Shown: piece after piece, positions 17,833 through 26,826 of the stretch | Position numbering within the stretch: position 1 is the first letter of the stretch | Layout of the letters: the number at the start of each line of letters is the position of its first letter | Assembly (NCBI GenBank): GCA_934746515.1 | Contig: CAKVFH010000004.1 | Coordinates: forward strand, 34,970-98,969 | DNA: 64,000 nucleotides | Reading direction: 5' to 3' | DNA from: an uncultured Clostridia bacterium | Lineage (GTDB): Bacteria; Bacillota; Clostridia; Christensenellales; UBA1242 | Translations under genes and position numbers: made by a program | The notes under the pieces: model-generated | Seen by the model: only the letters and a program-made list of their open reading frames with translations | Database searches by the model: none | Told to the model about the DNA's origin: nothing

Positions 17833-18675
17833 ATGTATAAAATTGTTAGCAAAAGGATGCTAAATCCAACAGTGTGCGAAATGGAGATTGAAGCACCACT
17901 CGTTGCAAGAAAAGCTGAAGCTGGTCAGTTTATAATTTTGCGCGTAGACGAGAAAGGCGAAAGGATTCCACTCACCGTTGCCGGATTTGACAGAAAAAAA
18001 GGATTACTAAAAATCATATTCCAAGTTGTTGGTGCAACAACAAAACAACTTGAAATGAAAAATGCCGGAGAGTATATTCAAGACTTTGTTGGACCACTTG
18101 GCAGAGCAACTGATATTGAAGGCATCAAAAAAGTGTGCGTTGTTGGTGGCGGTGTTGGTTGTGCGATTGCATTTCCACTTGCTCAAAAACTTTTTGGCGT
18201 GGGCTGTGACACAACAAGCATAACAGGCTTTAGAAACAAAGACCTTGTTATTTTGGAAGAAGAGTTTAAAAACAATTCAACCAAGCATATTTGTGTTACT
18301 GATGACGGAACCTATGGCGAGCAGGGCAATGTTTGCATGCCACTTGAAAAGATGCTTTCAAGCGGTGAAAAATTTGATCGTATCTTTGCGATTGGACCAA
18401 TTGTTATGATGAAATTCGTAACTCAAACAGCAAAAAAATATAATGTTCCTTGCACCGTTTCAATGAACCCAATCATGATTGACGGAACTGGAATGTGCGG
18501 TGGTTGCAGACTTACCGTTGATGGTGAAATGAAGTTTGCGTGCATTGATGGCCCAGAGTTTGACGGCTACAAAGTTAATTTTGATGAACTTCAAACCAGA
18601 AATGGTATGTATGGCGACTTCGAAAAACATAAATATGAAGAAACTTGCAATCTTTTTAATAAGGGGGTTAAATAA
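17833..18675 (+). CDS. nfnA: NfnA, small subunit of NADH-dependent ferredoxin:NADP+ oxidoreductase
   Basis: A 280-residue FAD/NAD-binding reductase of the dihydroorotate dehydrogenase electron-transfer type. The N-terminal FAD-binding beta-barrel contains GQFIILRV and RIPLTVAG, and the NAD-binding segment VCVVGGGVGCAIAFPLA follows. The C-terminal [2Fe-2S] ligands are Cys222, Cys225 and Cys237, with Asp217 upstream; I recall an Asp ligand from the Thermotoga Nfn structure. With NfnB it bifurcates electrons between NADH, ferredoxin and NADP+. GGAGGAAAA precedes ATG 17833. Its stop overlaps the nfnB start by one base (TAATG), so the pair is coupled and forms the expected complex. Confidence 0.88.
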   Translation: MYKIVSKRMLNPTVCEMEIEAPLVARKAEAGQFIILRVDEKGERIPLTVAGFDRKKGLLKIIFQVVGATTKQLEMKNAGEYIQDFVGPLGRATDIEGIKKVCVVGGGVGCAIAFPLAQKLFGVGCDTTSITGFRNKDLVILEEEFKNNSTKHICVTDDGTYGEQGNVCMPLEKMLSSGEKFDRIFAIGPIVMMKFVTQTAKKYNVPCTVSMNPIMIDGTGMCGGCRLTVDGEMKFACIDGPEFDGYKVNFDELQTRNGMYGDFEKHKYEETCNLFNKGVK

Positions 18676-20102
18676 TGGCAGAATTACCTAACTTAAAGAA
18701 AGAAAAAAATGCAATGCCAATGCAAGATGCAAAAGTTAGAGCACATAACTTTAAAGAAGTTGCGCTTGGCTATGACGAAGCGCTTGCACTTGACGAAGCA
18801 AAAAGATGTTTGCACTGCATCAACATGCCTTGCGTGTCTGGTTGCCCTGTTAAAATTCATATTCCTGATTTCATTGCAAAAATAAAAGAAGGTGACTATG
18901 AAGGTGCATACCAAATCATTTCAAAGTCGTCAAGTTTGCCTGCAGTTTGTGGTCGTGTTTGCCCACAAGAAACTCAATGCGAGCATGAGTGTGTGCGTGG
19001 CAAAAATGGCGAGCCTGTTGGTATTGGAAGACTGGAAAGATTTGTTGCCGATTGGCACATGGCTCATTCAAACGAAAAAGAACCACAAGAACCATCAAAT
19101 GGTCACAAAGTTGCTGTTATCGGTTCTGGTCCATCAGGTTTGACCTGTGCTGGACAACTTGCTAAAAAAGGCTACAAGGTCACAGTTTTTGAAGCTTTGC
19201 ACAAAGCTGGTGGCGTGCTTGTTTATGGTATTCCAGAATTCAGACTTCCAAAAACTATTGTTCAAAAAGAAATTGACAAGCTTTCATCACTTGGTGTTGA
19301 CATTGAAACCAATGTTGTTATCGGAAAAACAATCACTATTGATGAACTTTTGGCTGATGGATATGAAGCCGTGTTTATTGGTTCTGGTGCGGGACTTCCA
19401 AACTTTATGGGCATTCCTGGTGAGTCGCTCAAGGGTGTTTACTCTGCAAATGAGTTCTTGACTAGAAGCAATCTTATGGAAGCATATAAAGATGATGCCA
19501 CAACTCCAATTTTTGCAAAGGGTGTTGTTGCTGTTGTTGGTGGCGGAAATGTTGCCATGGACGCAGCAAGAACTGCACTAAGACTTGGAGCTGACAAAGT
19601 TTACATAATTTATAGAAGAAGTGAAGAAGAGCTTCCAGCAAGAAAAGAAGAAGTTGAACACGCAAAAGAAGAAGGCATTGAGTTTAAGTTTCTCACAAAT
19701 CCTGTTGAAATTTTGGGTAAGTTCAATGCGGAAAATTCAAGAGATCCACAAAATGGTTTTGTTAGAGCTATTAAGTGCATTAAAATGGAACTTGGTGAAC
19801 CTGATGAAAGGGGTCGCAGAAGACCAGTTGAAATTCCGGGCAGTGAATTTGAAATCGCTGTTGACTCGGTTATTATGAGTATTGGGACATCTCCAAACCC
19901 ACTCATCAAAACAACAACACGCGGGCTTGAAACAAACAAGCGCGGCGGAATTGTTGTTGAAGAGACAACTGGTGAAACTTCTAAACATTCGGTTTATGCA
20001 GGTGGCGACGCTGTTACTGGCGCTGCAACTGTAATTTCAGCAATGGGTGCAGGCAAGCTTGCTGCTGAATCAATAGACAAATATATTAAGGAGAAAAAAT
20101 AA
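18675..20102 (+). CDS. nfnB: NfnB, large subunit (glutamate-synthase small-subunit-like NADPH oxidoreductase)
   Basis: A 475-residue flavoprotein of the GltD/NfnB family. N-terminal [4Fe-4S] ligands are Cys45, 48, 53 and 57 (CLHCINMPCVSGC), and a second set lies around Cys92-106 (CGRVCPQETQCEHEC). Two Rossmann folds follow: VAVIGSGPSGLTCAGQLA for FAD and VVAVVGGGNVAMDAARTA for NADPH, ending with YAGGDAVTGAATVISAMGAGK. It carries the bifurcating FAD and reduces NADP+ in Nfn. It is annotated as gltA/gltD in many genomes, but the adjacent NfnA and absence of a large glutamate synthase subunit support NfnB. Both its start and stop overlap neighbours by one base. Confidence 0.88.
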   Translation: MAELPNLKKEKNAMPMQDAKVRAHNFKEVALGYDEALALDEAKRCLHCINMPCVSGCPVKIHIPDFIAKIKEGDYEGAYQIISKSSSLPAVCGRVCPQETQCEHECVRGKNGEPVGIGRLERFVADWHMAHSNEKEPQEPSNGHKVAVIGSGPSGLTCAGQLAKKGYKVTVFEALHKAGGVLVYGIPEFRLPKTIVQKEIDKLSSLGVDIETNVVIGKTITIDELLADGYEAVFIGSGAGLPNFMGIPGESLKGVYSANEFLTRSNLMEAYKDDATTPIFAKGVVAVVGGGNVAMDAARTALRLGADKVYIIYRRSEEELPARKEEVEHAKEEGIEFKFLTNPVEILGKFNAENSRDPQNGFVRAIKCIKMELGEPDERGRRRPVEIPGSEFEIAVDSVIMSIGTSPNPLIKTTTRGLETNKRGGIVVEETTGETSKHSVYAGGDAVTGAATVISAMGAGKLAAESIDKYIKEKK

Positions 20103-23100
20103 TGTTAAGTGTAAGGAACTTAAGAAAAGTTTACAAAAGCAAGAAAGCTGAATCTGTTGTTGCACTCAATAATGTGAGCATCGATTTTCCAGAGACTGGC
20201 TTCGTGTTCTTGCTTGGTAAATCTGGTAGTGGTAAGTCAACACTTTTGAATGCTATTGGTGGACTTGACAAATTTGATAGTGGTGAAATTATCATCAAAG
20301 GCAAATCATCAAAAGACTTTTCTCAAAGCGATTTCGACAGCTACAGAAACACATTTATCGGTTTCATTTTCCAAGAATACAATATTTTGGAAAACTTCAG
20401 TGTTTCTAAAAACTTGGCACTTGCTCTTGAACTTCAACACAAAAGAGCTGACAAAGCTGAAGTTATGAAATTGCTTGAACAAGTTGACATGCAAAACTAT
20501 GCAAATAGACGCCCAAACGAACTTTCAGGTGGTCAAAAACAAAGGGTTGCAATTGCGAGAGCTCTTATAAAAAATCCTGAAATCATCATGGCGGACGAAC
20601 CAACTGGTGCGCTTGATTCAAACACCGGCAAACAAGTTATGGACACCTTGAAAGAACTTTCAAAAACCAAACTTGTTATTGTTGTATCTCACGATAGAGA
20701 TTTCGCTGAAATTTATGGCGATAGAATCATTGAGCTTAAAGATGGAAATATTATAAGTGATGTCACCAAAAAAGAAGTTGTGGCTCAAGAAACAAAATCT
20801 GGTATCAAGATTATTGATAATGATATTGTTTACATAAAGAAAGGTCAAGAAGTTACCGCAAATGAACTTAGGGCAATTTCTGAAATAATCACAAATAAAA
20901 CAAAGGATTCTGATGCGTTCATTTCTTTTGATTCAAAAGCAAATCAAAAACTCAAAGAAGGTGCAAAAATAAACGATTCTGGTAACAAAGAAAAGTTTAT
21001 GCAAACCGAAAAAGAAGACATAAAAGTCAAGGATTACAATCCAAACAGCTTGAAACTTATTCGTTCACACCTTGGCTTTAAAGACTCACTCAAAATGGGT
21101 GCAAGTTCACTCAAAAATAAAGTTGGCAAACTTATTTTCACAATATTTTTGTCATTCTTTGCTTTCACTGTGTTTGGCATTGTTGACGCACTTTCACAAT
21201 GGAACAGAGCTTCTTCAGTTTATGAAGCAATAAAGATGACAAATCAACAAAATATTGTTATGCAAAAACAAAAGCAGCTTGGTGATGCAACCTATTCTTA
21301 CAATAATAGCGTAAGCGCTAATGATGACGATCTTAACATGTTTAAAGAAAAATATCCTGACTATGTTGTTAAGGGTGTTGTTGGTAGTGGAAACTACTCT
21401 GAGTTAATGGGAATCAAGGTTGTTGTTGGTTCAAGTACAAAAGATTTAACAAGCACTAGAAATCCTTTCAAAACAGCAGGACTTGGTGGATTTTTGAATT
21501 TGACAAACGAAGAACTTGAAAAACTTGGTTTCACAATCAATGGAAGACTTCCAATCGCTGACACAGAAATTGCTATTTCAAAATTTGTTGCAGAAAACAT
21601 AATTTCTGGATCAGAAAAATTTGACGAAGCAAACAAAGTCACTGAAGCAAATATTCTTAACCAAACAATTTCAATTTCAAACTATAGTTCTTCATATAAT
21701 GAAGCTCAATATAAAATTGTTGGTATTATTGATGACGGAACAGATTTTTCAAGCTACAATTCAAAAACGGAAGAAGAGCTTTCAAAAAATTCTTGGCAGT
21801 ATATGCAAGTTGTAAAATACAGTTGGGCTTCACTTGGATTTGTTACGGAAAATGTTTACAACAAATTAAAAAATGCCAATGATAGTGACTGTTTGTATTA
21901 TCAATATTCAAATGAAGATGGTTACAACTCACTCTATAAATCAAGAATCCAAGCTGCTGATTCATTTTTAACAGGTGAAGATTCTGGTAAAACTTATTAT
22001 TTGAGCAGCGACGAAAAGGCTGTTTTGAGTGTAAAAGATAGTGAATATTATCTTGAAACTTCACAATATAGATACAACTACAATTATTATGGTTCAGGAA
22101 GCGAAGTAACTTATGTTTATGCCTATAATAAGACAACAAGAATATCTAGAGATATGGATGTTAATGAATTAGAAAATCTTTATCCTGGTGTAAAAACAAA
22201 TGGTATTCCAAACGGATTTACTTTGCAATCATCATACAGCCTGAAACTTTGGCTAGTATCAAACATGTATGCTTGCTACGGAAATATTGCAGATTATATC
22301 AATGCAGATGGCTCGCTTAAACTTAAAGATGATGAAATCATTGTAAACACAGATTCATTCTATAATGGTCTTGATGATGTTGCAACCAAGATTAAAGAAG
22401 GCACATTGTTTATTACAATCACAGAAGACACAAGCAGCAGTTCTCCTGAAATTAAGAAACTTAAAGTTGTTGGTGTTGCATCATTCTCTGGAGATTCTTC
22501 AAACAAATTGGTTGTTTCAAAAGAAACAGCAAATTCGCTTTCTGGATATTATGGAAGCTATAACTTCTTGGTTTCAAAACTCACTGGAACTGACGATGAA
22601 AGCTTTGTAAAGACTTGCGAAACATTTAGCAAAGATAAAGTTAAATTCACAATTCAAAACTCTGCAACTCAAATACTTGACGAATTTGAAGGAATAATTT
22701 CTTCAACAGCTAAAATCTTTTTATATATAGCAATTGCATTTGCAGTGTTTGCAGCACTTTTGTTGATGAACTTTATTTCAACTTCAATTTCATACAAAAA
22801 GCGTGAAATTGGTGTGCTTCGTGCACTTGGTGCTAGGGGAAGCGATGTATTTGGAATCTTCCTTAACGAAAGTTCAATTATTGCTCTTATTAACTTTGCA
22901 TTGGCAACAATTGCAACAATTGTTGGCAGCAAAATTATCAATGCTGAAATCATTAAAGGTCTTGGCGTAACAATTCCACTAATCAATGTTGGCATTCGTC
23001 AAATCGTTTTGATTTTGGTTGTAAGCTGGGGCTCTGCATTCCTTGCAAGCTTGATTCCAACAAGCAAAATTTCAAACAAAAAACCTATTGATGCTATCAA

Positions 23101-23110
23101 TAACAGATAA
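20102..23110 (+). CDS. ABC transporter, ATPase fused to FtsX-type permease
   Basis: A 1002-residue fusion of MacB/LolD-type ATPase and FtsX permease. The ATPase has Walker A GKSGSGKST (residues 39-47), the LSGGQKQR signature and Walker B IIMADEPTGALD. The permease has a first span near residue 345, an extracellular domain of about 500 residues rich in Ser and Tyr, then three C-terminal spans near 870-895, 925-946 and 965-987 with the conserved ISYKKREIGVLRALGA loop. Such transporters act as mechanotransducers that export peptides or lipids or regulate wall hydrolases. It is coupled to nfnB by a one-base overlap, which is not an expected functional pairing. Substrate unknown. Confidence 0.88.
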   Translation: MLSVRNLRKVYKSKKAESVVALNNVSIDFPETGFVFLLGKSGSGKSTLLNAIGGLDKFDSGEIIIKGKSSKDFSQSDFDSYRNTFIGFIFQEYNILENFSVSKNLALALELQHKRADKAEVMKLLEQVDMQNYANRRPNELSGGQKQRVAIARALIKNPEIIMADEPTGALDSNTGKQVMDTLKELSKTKLVIVVSHDRDFAEIYGDRIIELKDGNIISDVTKKEVVAQETKSGIKIIDNDIVYIKKGQEVTANELRAISEIITNKTKDSDAFISFDSKANQKLKEGAKINDSGNKEKFMQTEKEDIKVKDYNPNSLKLIRSHLGFKDSLKMGASSLKNKVGKLIFTIFLSFFAFTVFGIVDALSQWNRASSVYEAIKMTNQQNIVMQKQKQLGDATYSYNNSVSANDDDLNMFKEKYPDYVVKGVVGSGNYSELMGIKVVVGSSTKDLTSTRNPFKTAGLGGFLNLTNEELEKLGFTINGRLPIADTEIAISKFVAENIISGSEKFDEANKVTEANILNQTISISNYSSSYNEAQYKIVGIIDDGTDFSSYNSKTEEELSKNSWQYMQVVKYSWASLGFVTENVYNKLKNANDSDCLYYQYSNEDGYNSLYKSRIQAADSFLTGEDSGKTYYLSSDEKAVLSVKDSEYYLETSQYRYNYNYYGSGSEVTYVYAYNKTTRISRDMDVNELENLYPGVKTNGIPNGFTLQSSYSLKLWLVSNMYACYGNIADYINADGSLKLKDDEIIVNTDSFYNGLDDVATKIKEGTLFITITEDTSSSSPEIKKLKVVGVASFSGDSSNKLVVSKETANSLSGYYGSYNFLVSKLTGTDDESFVKTCETFSKDKVKFTIQNSATQILDEFEGIISSTAKIFLYIAIAFAVFAALLLMNFISTSISYKKREIGVLRALGARGSDVFGIFLNESSIIALINFALATIATIVGSKIINAEIIKGLGVTIPLINVGIRQIVLILVVSWGSAFLASLIPTSKISNKKPIDAINNR

Positions 23111-23134
23111 TGTTTTGAAACTTAATAGTTTAAT

Positions 23135-23167
23135 AAAAAAGAGATAACTTTTTGTTATCTCTTTTTT
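23135..23167 (+). terminator. Intrinsic terminator after the ABC transporter
   Basis: A perfect 14-bp stem (23135-23148 with 23154-23167) around a five-base T loop, ending in T. Confidence 0.88.
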
Positions 23168-23285
23168 GCTGGTGGAACGAATTAGATTTTACGGAAAACT
23201 ATTGATTTTTTCGGGTTGGGTATTAAATATGAATTTATGTGCGCTCATGCGCAGTTGCAAATAAGTGTTTGTGCTTAACAAATAA

Positions 23286-23318
23286 AAAAGGGAACCTTTA
23301 TTTAGGTTCACCTTTTTA
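23286..23318 (-). terminator. Terminator for the leftward gene ending at 23325
   Basis: GGGAACCT (23290-23297) pairs with AGGTTCACC (23304-23312) with one mismatch. On the - strand it runs into TTTTTTATT. Confidence 0.7.
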
Positions 23319-23324
23319 TTTATT

Positions 23325-23666
23325 TTATTTATTGAATTCTTCCAAATTTTCAACGAGTTTGATTTGGTTTTCAGAAACACGAAGCTCTGGTGAAGAAATT
23401 CTCATGACATCGTGCATGAGCTGTTTGTCGTCAAACACAAACATGGCTTCACTATCTAAAAGATAAAACTTTTCCATTCCGAAACGCAAATCTTCAAGAG
23501 CTTCTTTTTGCTTTTTAGGTGAAAGCTCTTCGTTTTTGTCTTCATCAGGGAGTGAAAACATTGCATAGTTTTCGTTTTCATTCATGCCATAAATTGTTTC
23601 GCTTCCTGCAAAAATTGAAATATTTTCAATTGCTCTTTGGCTTTTTCCGATATAATAAACTGCCAT
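23325..23666 (-). CDS. Small hypothetical protein
   Basis: A 113-residue acidic soluble protein (MAVYYIGKSQRAIEN at its start), with no membrane span or known motif. The start at 23666 is chosen because AAGGAG lies 7-8 bases upstream; the track of residues before it has no support. It is followed by its own terminator and lies 42 bases downstream of the LTA-synthase-type gene, so it may be the last gene of that operon. Function unknown. Confidence 0.65.
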   Translation of the reverse strand: MAVYYIGKSQRAIENISIFAGSETIYGMNENENYAMFSLPDEDKNEELSPKKQKEALEDLRFGMEKFYLLDSEAMFVFDDKQLMHDVMRISSPELRVSENQIKLVENLEEFNK

Positions 23667-23708
23667 AAATTCTCCTTTGTGCATGTTGTTTTTGTGTTAA
23701 ATTTTGTT

Positions 23709-25727
23709 TTAATATGTTGCGTTTGATTTGTAAACAATATCGAGAATGCGCTGTTTTTTCAAAAGCTCACAGACTTGATTTTTGAAGTTTTCTTCATCTG
23801 TGTCAGTTGAGCCATCATATCTTTGAATGTAAGACATATCTTTTGAATAGCACTTGCTGTTATAGAAACCAGTCAGATACGACATATAAACAGTTTCAGA
23901 AATCTCGCTTGAAAGTGCATCTTTGCCCTGGGCGTTGATGGTGTTGTAGCCAAGTCCGAACAATCCGGCAAGTGTTGGGTATAAGTCATAAGTAGAGCAG
24001 AATGTGTCAATGCTTGCTGGTGTAAGTTTGTTTGAATAAATCATCAATGGAACTGTGTAAGATTCAAGTGATGAATAGTCTGATTTATTTGTTGATTTGA
24101 TTTCGTTTGTAAGGTCTTGATAGAAAGAATGGTGGTCTGCATACAAAACCACAGTTGTGTTTGCAATGAGTCCTGTTTCATTCAAGTGTTTAAATAGTTT
24201 GCCAATCATTTCATCGGTGTCCATTGCAGCGGCTTTATATTCTCTTAAGATTGATTGGTAAGATTTTGATTCAGGATAGTGATAGCCGTTGTTATTGAAC
24301 CATTCAAGCATTTTTGTTAGGTTTTCGTCGTAAACTGTGAAGTATTTTTCAAATTTTGGGTTTGTTACGGTGTAGGTTCCGTGAGTTGAAACTGTTGTGT
24401 AGAAAGACATAAATTTGCCGTCCGTTGGGGCAAGTTTGTCCATGAATTGATCAATGAAATCAGATTCAAGATTATAGAAATTAAATCTTGTGCTCTTGTC
24501 TTCGCTTGTGTAGTCGGCAAGTGAATAGATTGTGTCAAAACCGATGTTTTTGTTTGTTACGCCACGATTGTAGAAATTAAGTTTCCAGCTGTGGAAGAAT
24601 GTTGTGCTATAGCCACAGTCTTTGAACAGATTTGGAAGAGAATATCTTGTTGCGTAAACATTGTTTGATTTAACATTATAGTTGCTTTCGTTTGGCATAT
24701 AGCCCAGCAAGCAAAGGTCTTCGCTGACATTTGTTTTGTTGTTTGAAACATAATTGTTGAACACCAAAGCTTTTCTTGAAATGTTGTCGCTGTCTATTCC
24801 GGTTCTAAGTGCCCACAAGTTTGGAGTGTTGTATGGGTCAATTGCGAACCATTCAAAACTTTCAAGCATGATAACAATCAAGTTGTCACCATGGAGCGAT
24901 GCAGTTGTGTCAACAGACACTGTGCTGTTTTTATAATTTTCTAAAATCTCATTTCTTTCTTGCTTTGAAATTCCGTTGTTTGGGAACAATTTATCTACAA
25001 TTGATTTTAAGTAAAAACCGCATGAACCGAATTTTCGGAATGATAGGTCATTGATTTGCATGTTCTCGTATAAATATTTGTCGTCTGAAATTTCTGCATT
25101 TGTTTCTGAAGTTTTCAAAAGTGCACTTTGAGCGGTGTAGCAACCTGCACCAACTGTTATTGTAATTAAGAAGAACAGCAAGCAAAAGATTGGTCTTGAC
25201 ATTTTGTTTAAAGTGATTTTTTTGTTCTTTAAAAGTTTATCAAAAATAAGTGGAATTGCAATGACGATTGCAACACCAGCAATTGCGAAAGCAATCAGTT
25301 TAAAATTGATAAATGATGTGTCCATTGATTCAACTGTTTCAGGAATTAGGTCAATCATGTCAACTGCAAAAAGGTAACCAAAGTCGTTTTTTAGTGTCAC
25401 ATTTGTCACAAATATGCCGGCTTCCAAAAATAATGATATATAAAAAATTATATTTGAAATCCAGTTTTTGTGAGTGCAAAGAATTAGAGCGCAAACGCAA
25501 AGCCAAATGCCAATATCAAACAAAATGTATTGTGGCAATATTTGGATTGAATTTGGGCCAGTTTTAAATTTAAAGATTAAGAAACTGGCGAGCTCCAATG
25601 CAAATGAAATCACAAAAAACAAAAGTGGTTTCAAAAGTTGGTTTAGCCCAAGTTGACTCTGTTTTATTTGATTGTTTCGAATTCTATTTCTTTCCCTTAA
25701 TTTTTCGATTTTTGTTTTATTTTTCAT
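23709..25727 (-). CDS. LTA-synthase-type phosphoglycerol transferase (sulfatase fold)
   Basis: A 672-residue membrane enzyme. After a charged N-terminus it has about five hydrophobic spans in the first 200 residues, then an extracytoplasmic sulfatase-fold domain. Key sites are DNLIVIMLESFEWFA (metal-binding Glu), the nucleophile Thr in NKTNVSEDL near residue 330, FHSWKLNFYNRG, VSTHGTY and the metal-binding ADHHSFYQDL. LtaS-type enzymes polymerise glycerol phosphate from phosphatidylglycerol onto glycolipid and release diacylglycerol. The upstream neighbour, 9 bases away, is a diacylglycerol kinase, which matches this chemistry. There is no strong ribosome site of its own, consistent with coupling. 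Paralogues modify other envelope glycans, so polymer identity is inferred. Confidence 0.85.
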   Translation of the reverse strand: MKNKTKIEKLRERNRIRNNQIKQSQLGLNQLLKPLLFFVISFALELASFLIFKFKTGPNSIQILPQYILFDIGIWLCVCALILCTHKNWISNIIFYISLFLEAGIFVTNVTLKNDFGYLFAVDMIDLIPETVESMDTSFINFKLIAFAIAGVAIVIAIPLIFDKLLKNKKITLNKMSRPIFCLLFFLITITVGAGCYTAQSALLKTSETNAEISDDKYLYENMQINDLSFRKFGSCGFYLKSIVDKLFPNNGISKQERNEILENYKNSTVSVDTTASLHGDNLIVIMLESFEWFAIDPYNTPNLWALRTGIDSDNISRKALVFNNYVSNNKTNVSEDLCLLGYMPNESNYNVKSNNVYATRYSLPNLFKDCGYSTTFFHSWKLNFYNRGVTNKNIGFDTIYSLADYTSEDKSTRFNFYNLESDFIDQFMDKLAPTDGKFMSFYTTVSTHGTYTVTNPKFEKYFTVYDENLTKMLEWFNNNGYHYPESKSYQSILREYKAAAMDTDEMIGKLFKHLNETGLIANTTVVLYADHHSFYQDLTNEIKSTNKSDYSSLESYTVPLMIYSNKLTPASIDTFCSTYDLYPTLAGLFGLGYNTINAQGKDALSSEISETVYMSYLTGFYNSKCYSKDMSYIQRYDGSTDTDEENFKNQVCELLKKQRILDIVYKSNATY

Positions 25728-25736
25728 AATTTTTTC

Positions 25737-26642
25737 CTATTTTTTGCGTTTTTTTGGAACTAATATTTTTATTCCTTTATTTATAACGGTGAAGTCAAAA
25801 CTACCTTTACCGCTTTTTTCGCCGTCAAGATTTATGACTGTGTCTTCTGCAAGCTTGATTTTGAAATTTGACGATTGAAAATATGTTACATTTTTGCTGT
25901 TTTTAACAGAACCAATACCAAACAAGAAGAAACGAACAGCTCTTAAAATTTCAAACAGCCAAATGCGTTTTGGGTGAGAGTGGAAAACCACAACTTCAAC
26001 AACTCCGTCGTCAAGCAAAGCTTTTCTGTTTACATTGAATCCGGCTGTGCTTCTTGAATTGAAAATAAGAAGCATTGCGCAATGTCTTTGTATCTTTTTT
26101 CCGTCAACAGTGATTTCAAGTTTCGTTGGTTTTGTGGTGTTGAGTTCTTTTACACCCCTAAAAAAGTATGCAAGTTTTCCAAGTCTTTTTTTCTTATATC
26201 TTTCGGTGTCATAGCTCGTTTTTGAAAAAAGTCCTGTGCAACAAACATAAATTCCGTATCGGTCATTGACTTTGAAAATGTCATGTTCAAAAACTTCGCC
26301 TTCAATTAAGTTTCTAACAGCTTTTTTAAGGTTTTTGCTGATGCCAAGCGAGTGAGCAACATCATTGACAGTCCCTGATGGAATGATGCCAATAATGGGT
26401 GCATTTTCCGCTTCTCCAAAGCCATTGACAACTTCGTTTATTGTTCCGTCACCACCTGAAACGAAAAAATAATCATAAACACCAATTGAGTTTTTTGCAA
26501 GCTCGGTTGCGTCGCCAGCATGTCTGGTTTCAACACAATCAACTTCGCCATACTTTTCAGCAAGTGTTTTTAAAATGTAGTCACGATATTTTTTTATCTT
26601 TCCGTTTCCACTTTCCGGATTATATACAAATATACATTTCAT
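25737..26642 (-). CDS. Diacylglycerol kinase family lipid kinase
   Basis: A 301-residue soluble lipid kinase of the DgkB/YegS type. It starts CIFVYNPESGNG, followed by the nucleotide-binding VSGGDGTINEVVNG, GIIPSGTVNDVAHSLG, and a C-terminal GVVEVVVF segment. In Gram-positive bacteria DgkB recycles the diacylglycerol left by lipoteichoic acid synthesis to phosphatidic acid. It precedes the LTA-synthase-type gene by 9 bases, which supports that role. The ATG at 26642 has no Shine-Dalgarno sequence. A promoter -10 lies 7 bases upstream, so the mRNA appears leaderless. Confidence 0.85.
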   Translation of the reverse strand: MKCIFVYNPESGNGKIKKYRDYILKTLAEKYGEVDCVETRHAGDATELAKNSIGVYDYFFVSGGDGTINEVVNGFGEAENAPIIGIIPSGTVNDVAHSLGISKNLKKAVRNLIEGEVFEHDIFKVNDRYGIYVCCTGLFSKTSYDTERYKKKRLGKLAYFFRGVKELNTTKPTKLEITVDGKKIQRHCAMLLIFNSRSTAGFNVNRKALLDDGVVEVVVFHSHPKRIWLFEILRAVRFFLFGIGSVKNSKNVTYFQSSNFKIKLAEDTVINLDGEKSGKGSFDFTVINKGIKILVPKKRKK

Positions 26643-26649
26643 AGTTATT

Positions 26650-26678
26650 ATGTTACACTTTTTTGGATAATTTGTAAA
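26650..26678 (-). promoter_or_regulatory. Promoter giving a leaderless diacylglycerol kinase mRNA
   Basis: On the - strand: TTTACA (26678-26673), 17-base spacer, TAACAT (26655-26650), then 7 bases to the ATG. The transcription start would fall on or next to the A of the start codon. Confidence 0.6.
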
Positions 26679-26696
26679 TAGAAAAAATAACAAAAG

Positions 26697-26719
26697 AAAA
26701 AAGCTCTTTGAGCTTTTTT
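26697..26719. terminator. Bidirectional terminator
   Basis: A 10-bp hairpin (AAAAAAGCTC with GAGCTTTTTT) around TTT, with T runs on both strands. It ends the metal-exporter gene, read leftward. Confidence 0.8.
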
Positions 26720-26826
26720 AAATTTGTTTAATTTTATATAAAAATTAAGACTGTGTTGAAAATTGCAAAATGCACGAGTTTTGCTATTTAGTTTGCTGAA
26801 TTAAATGGGTGAATTGGTGTTTTGAA

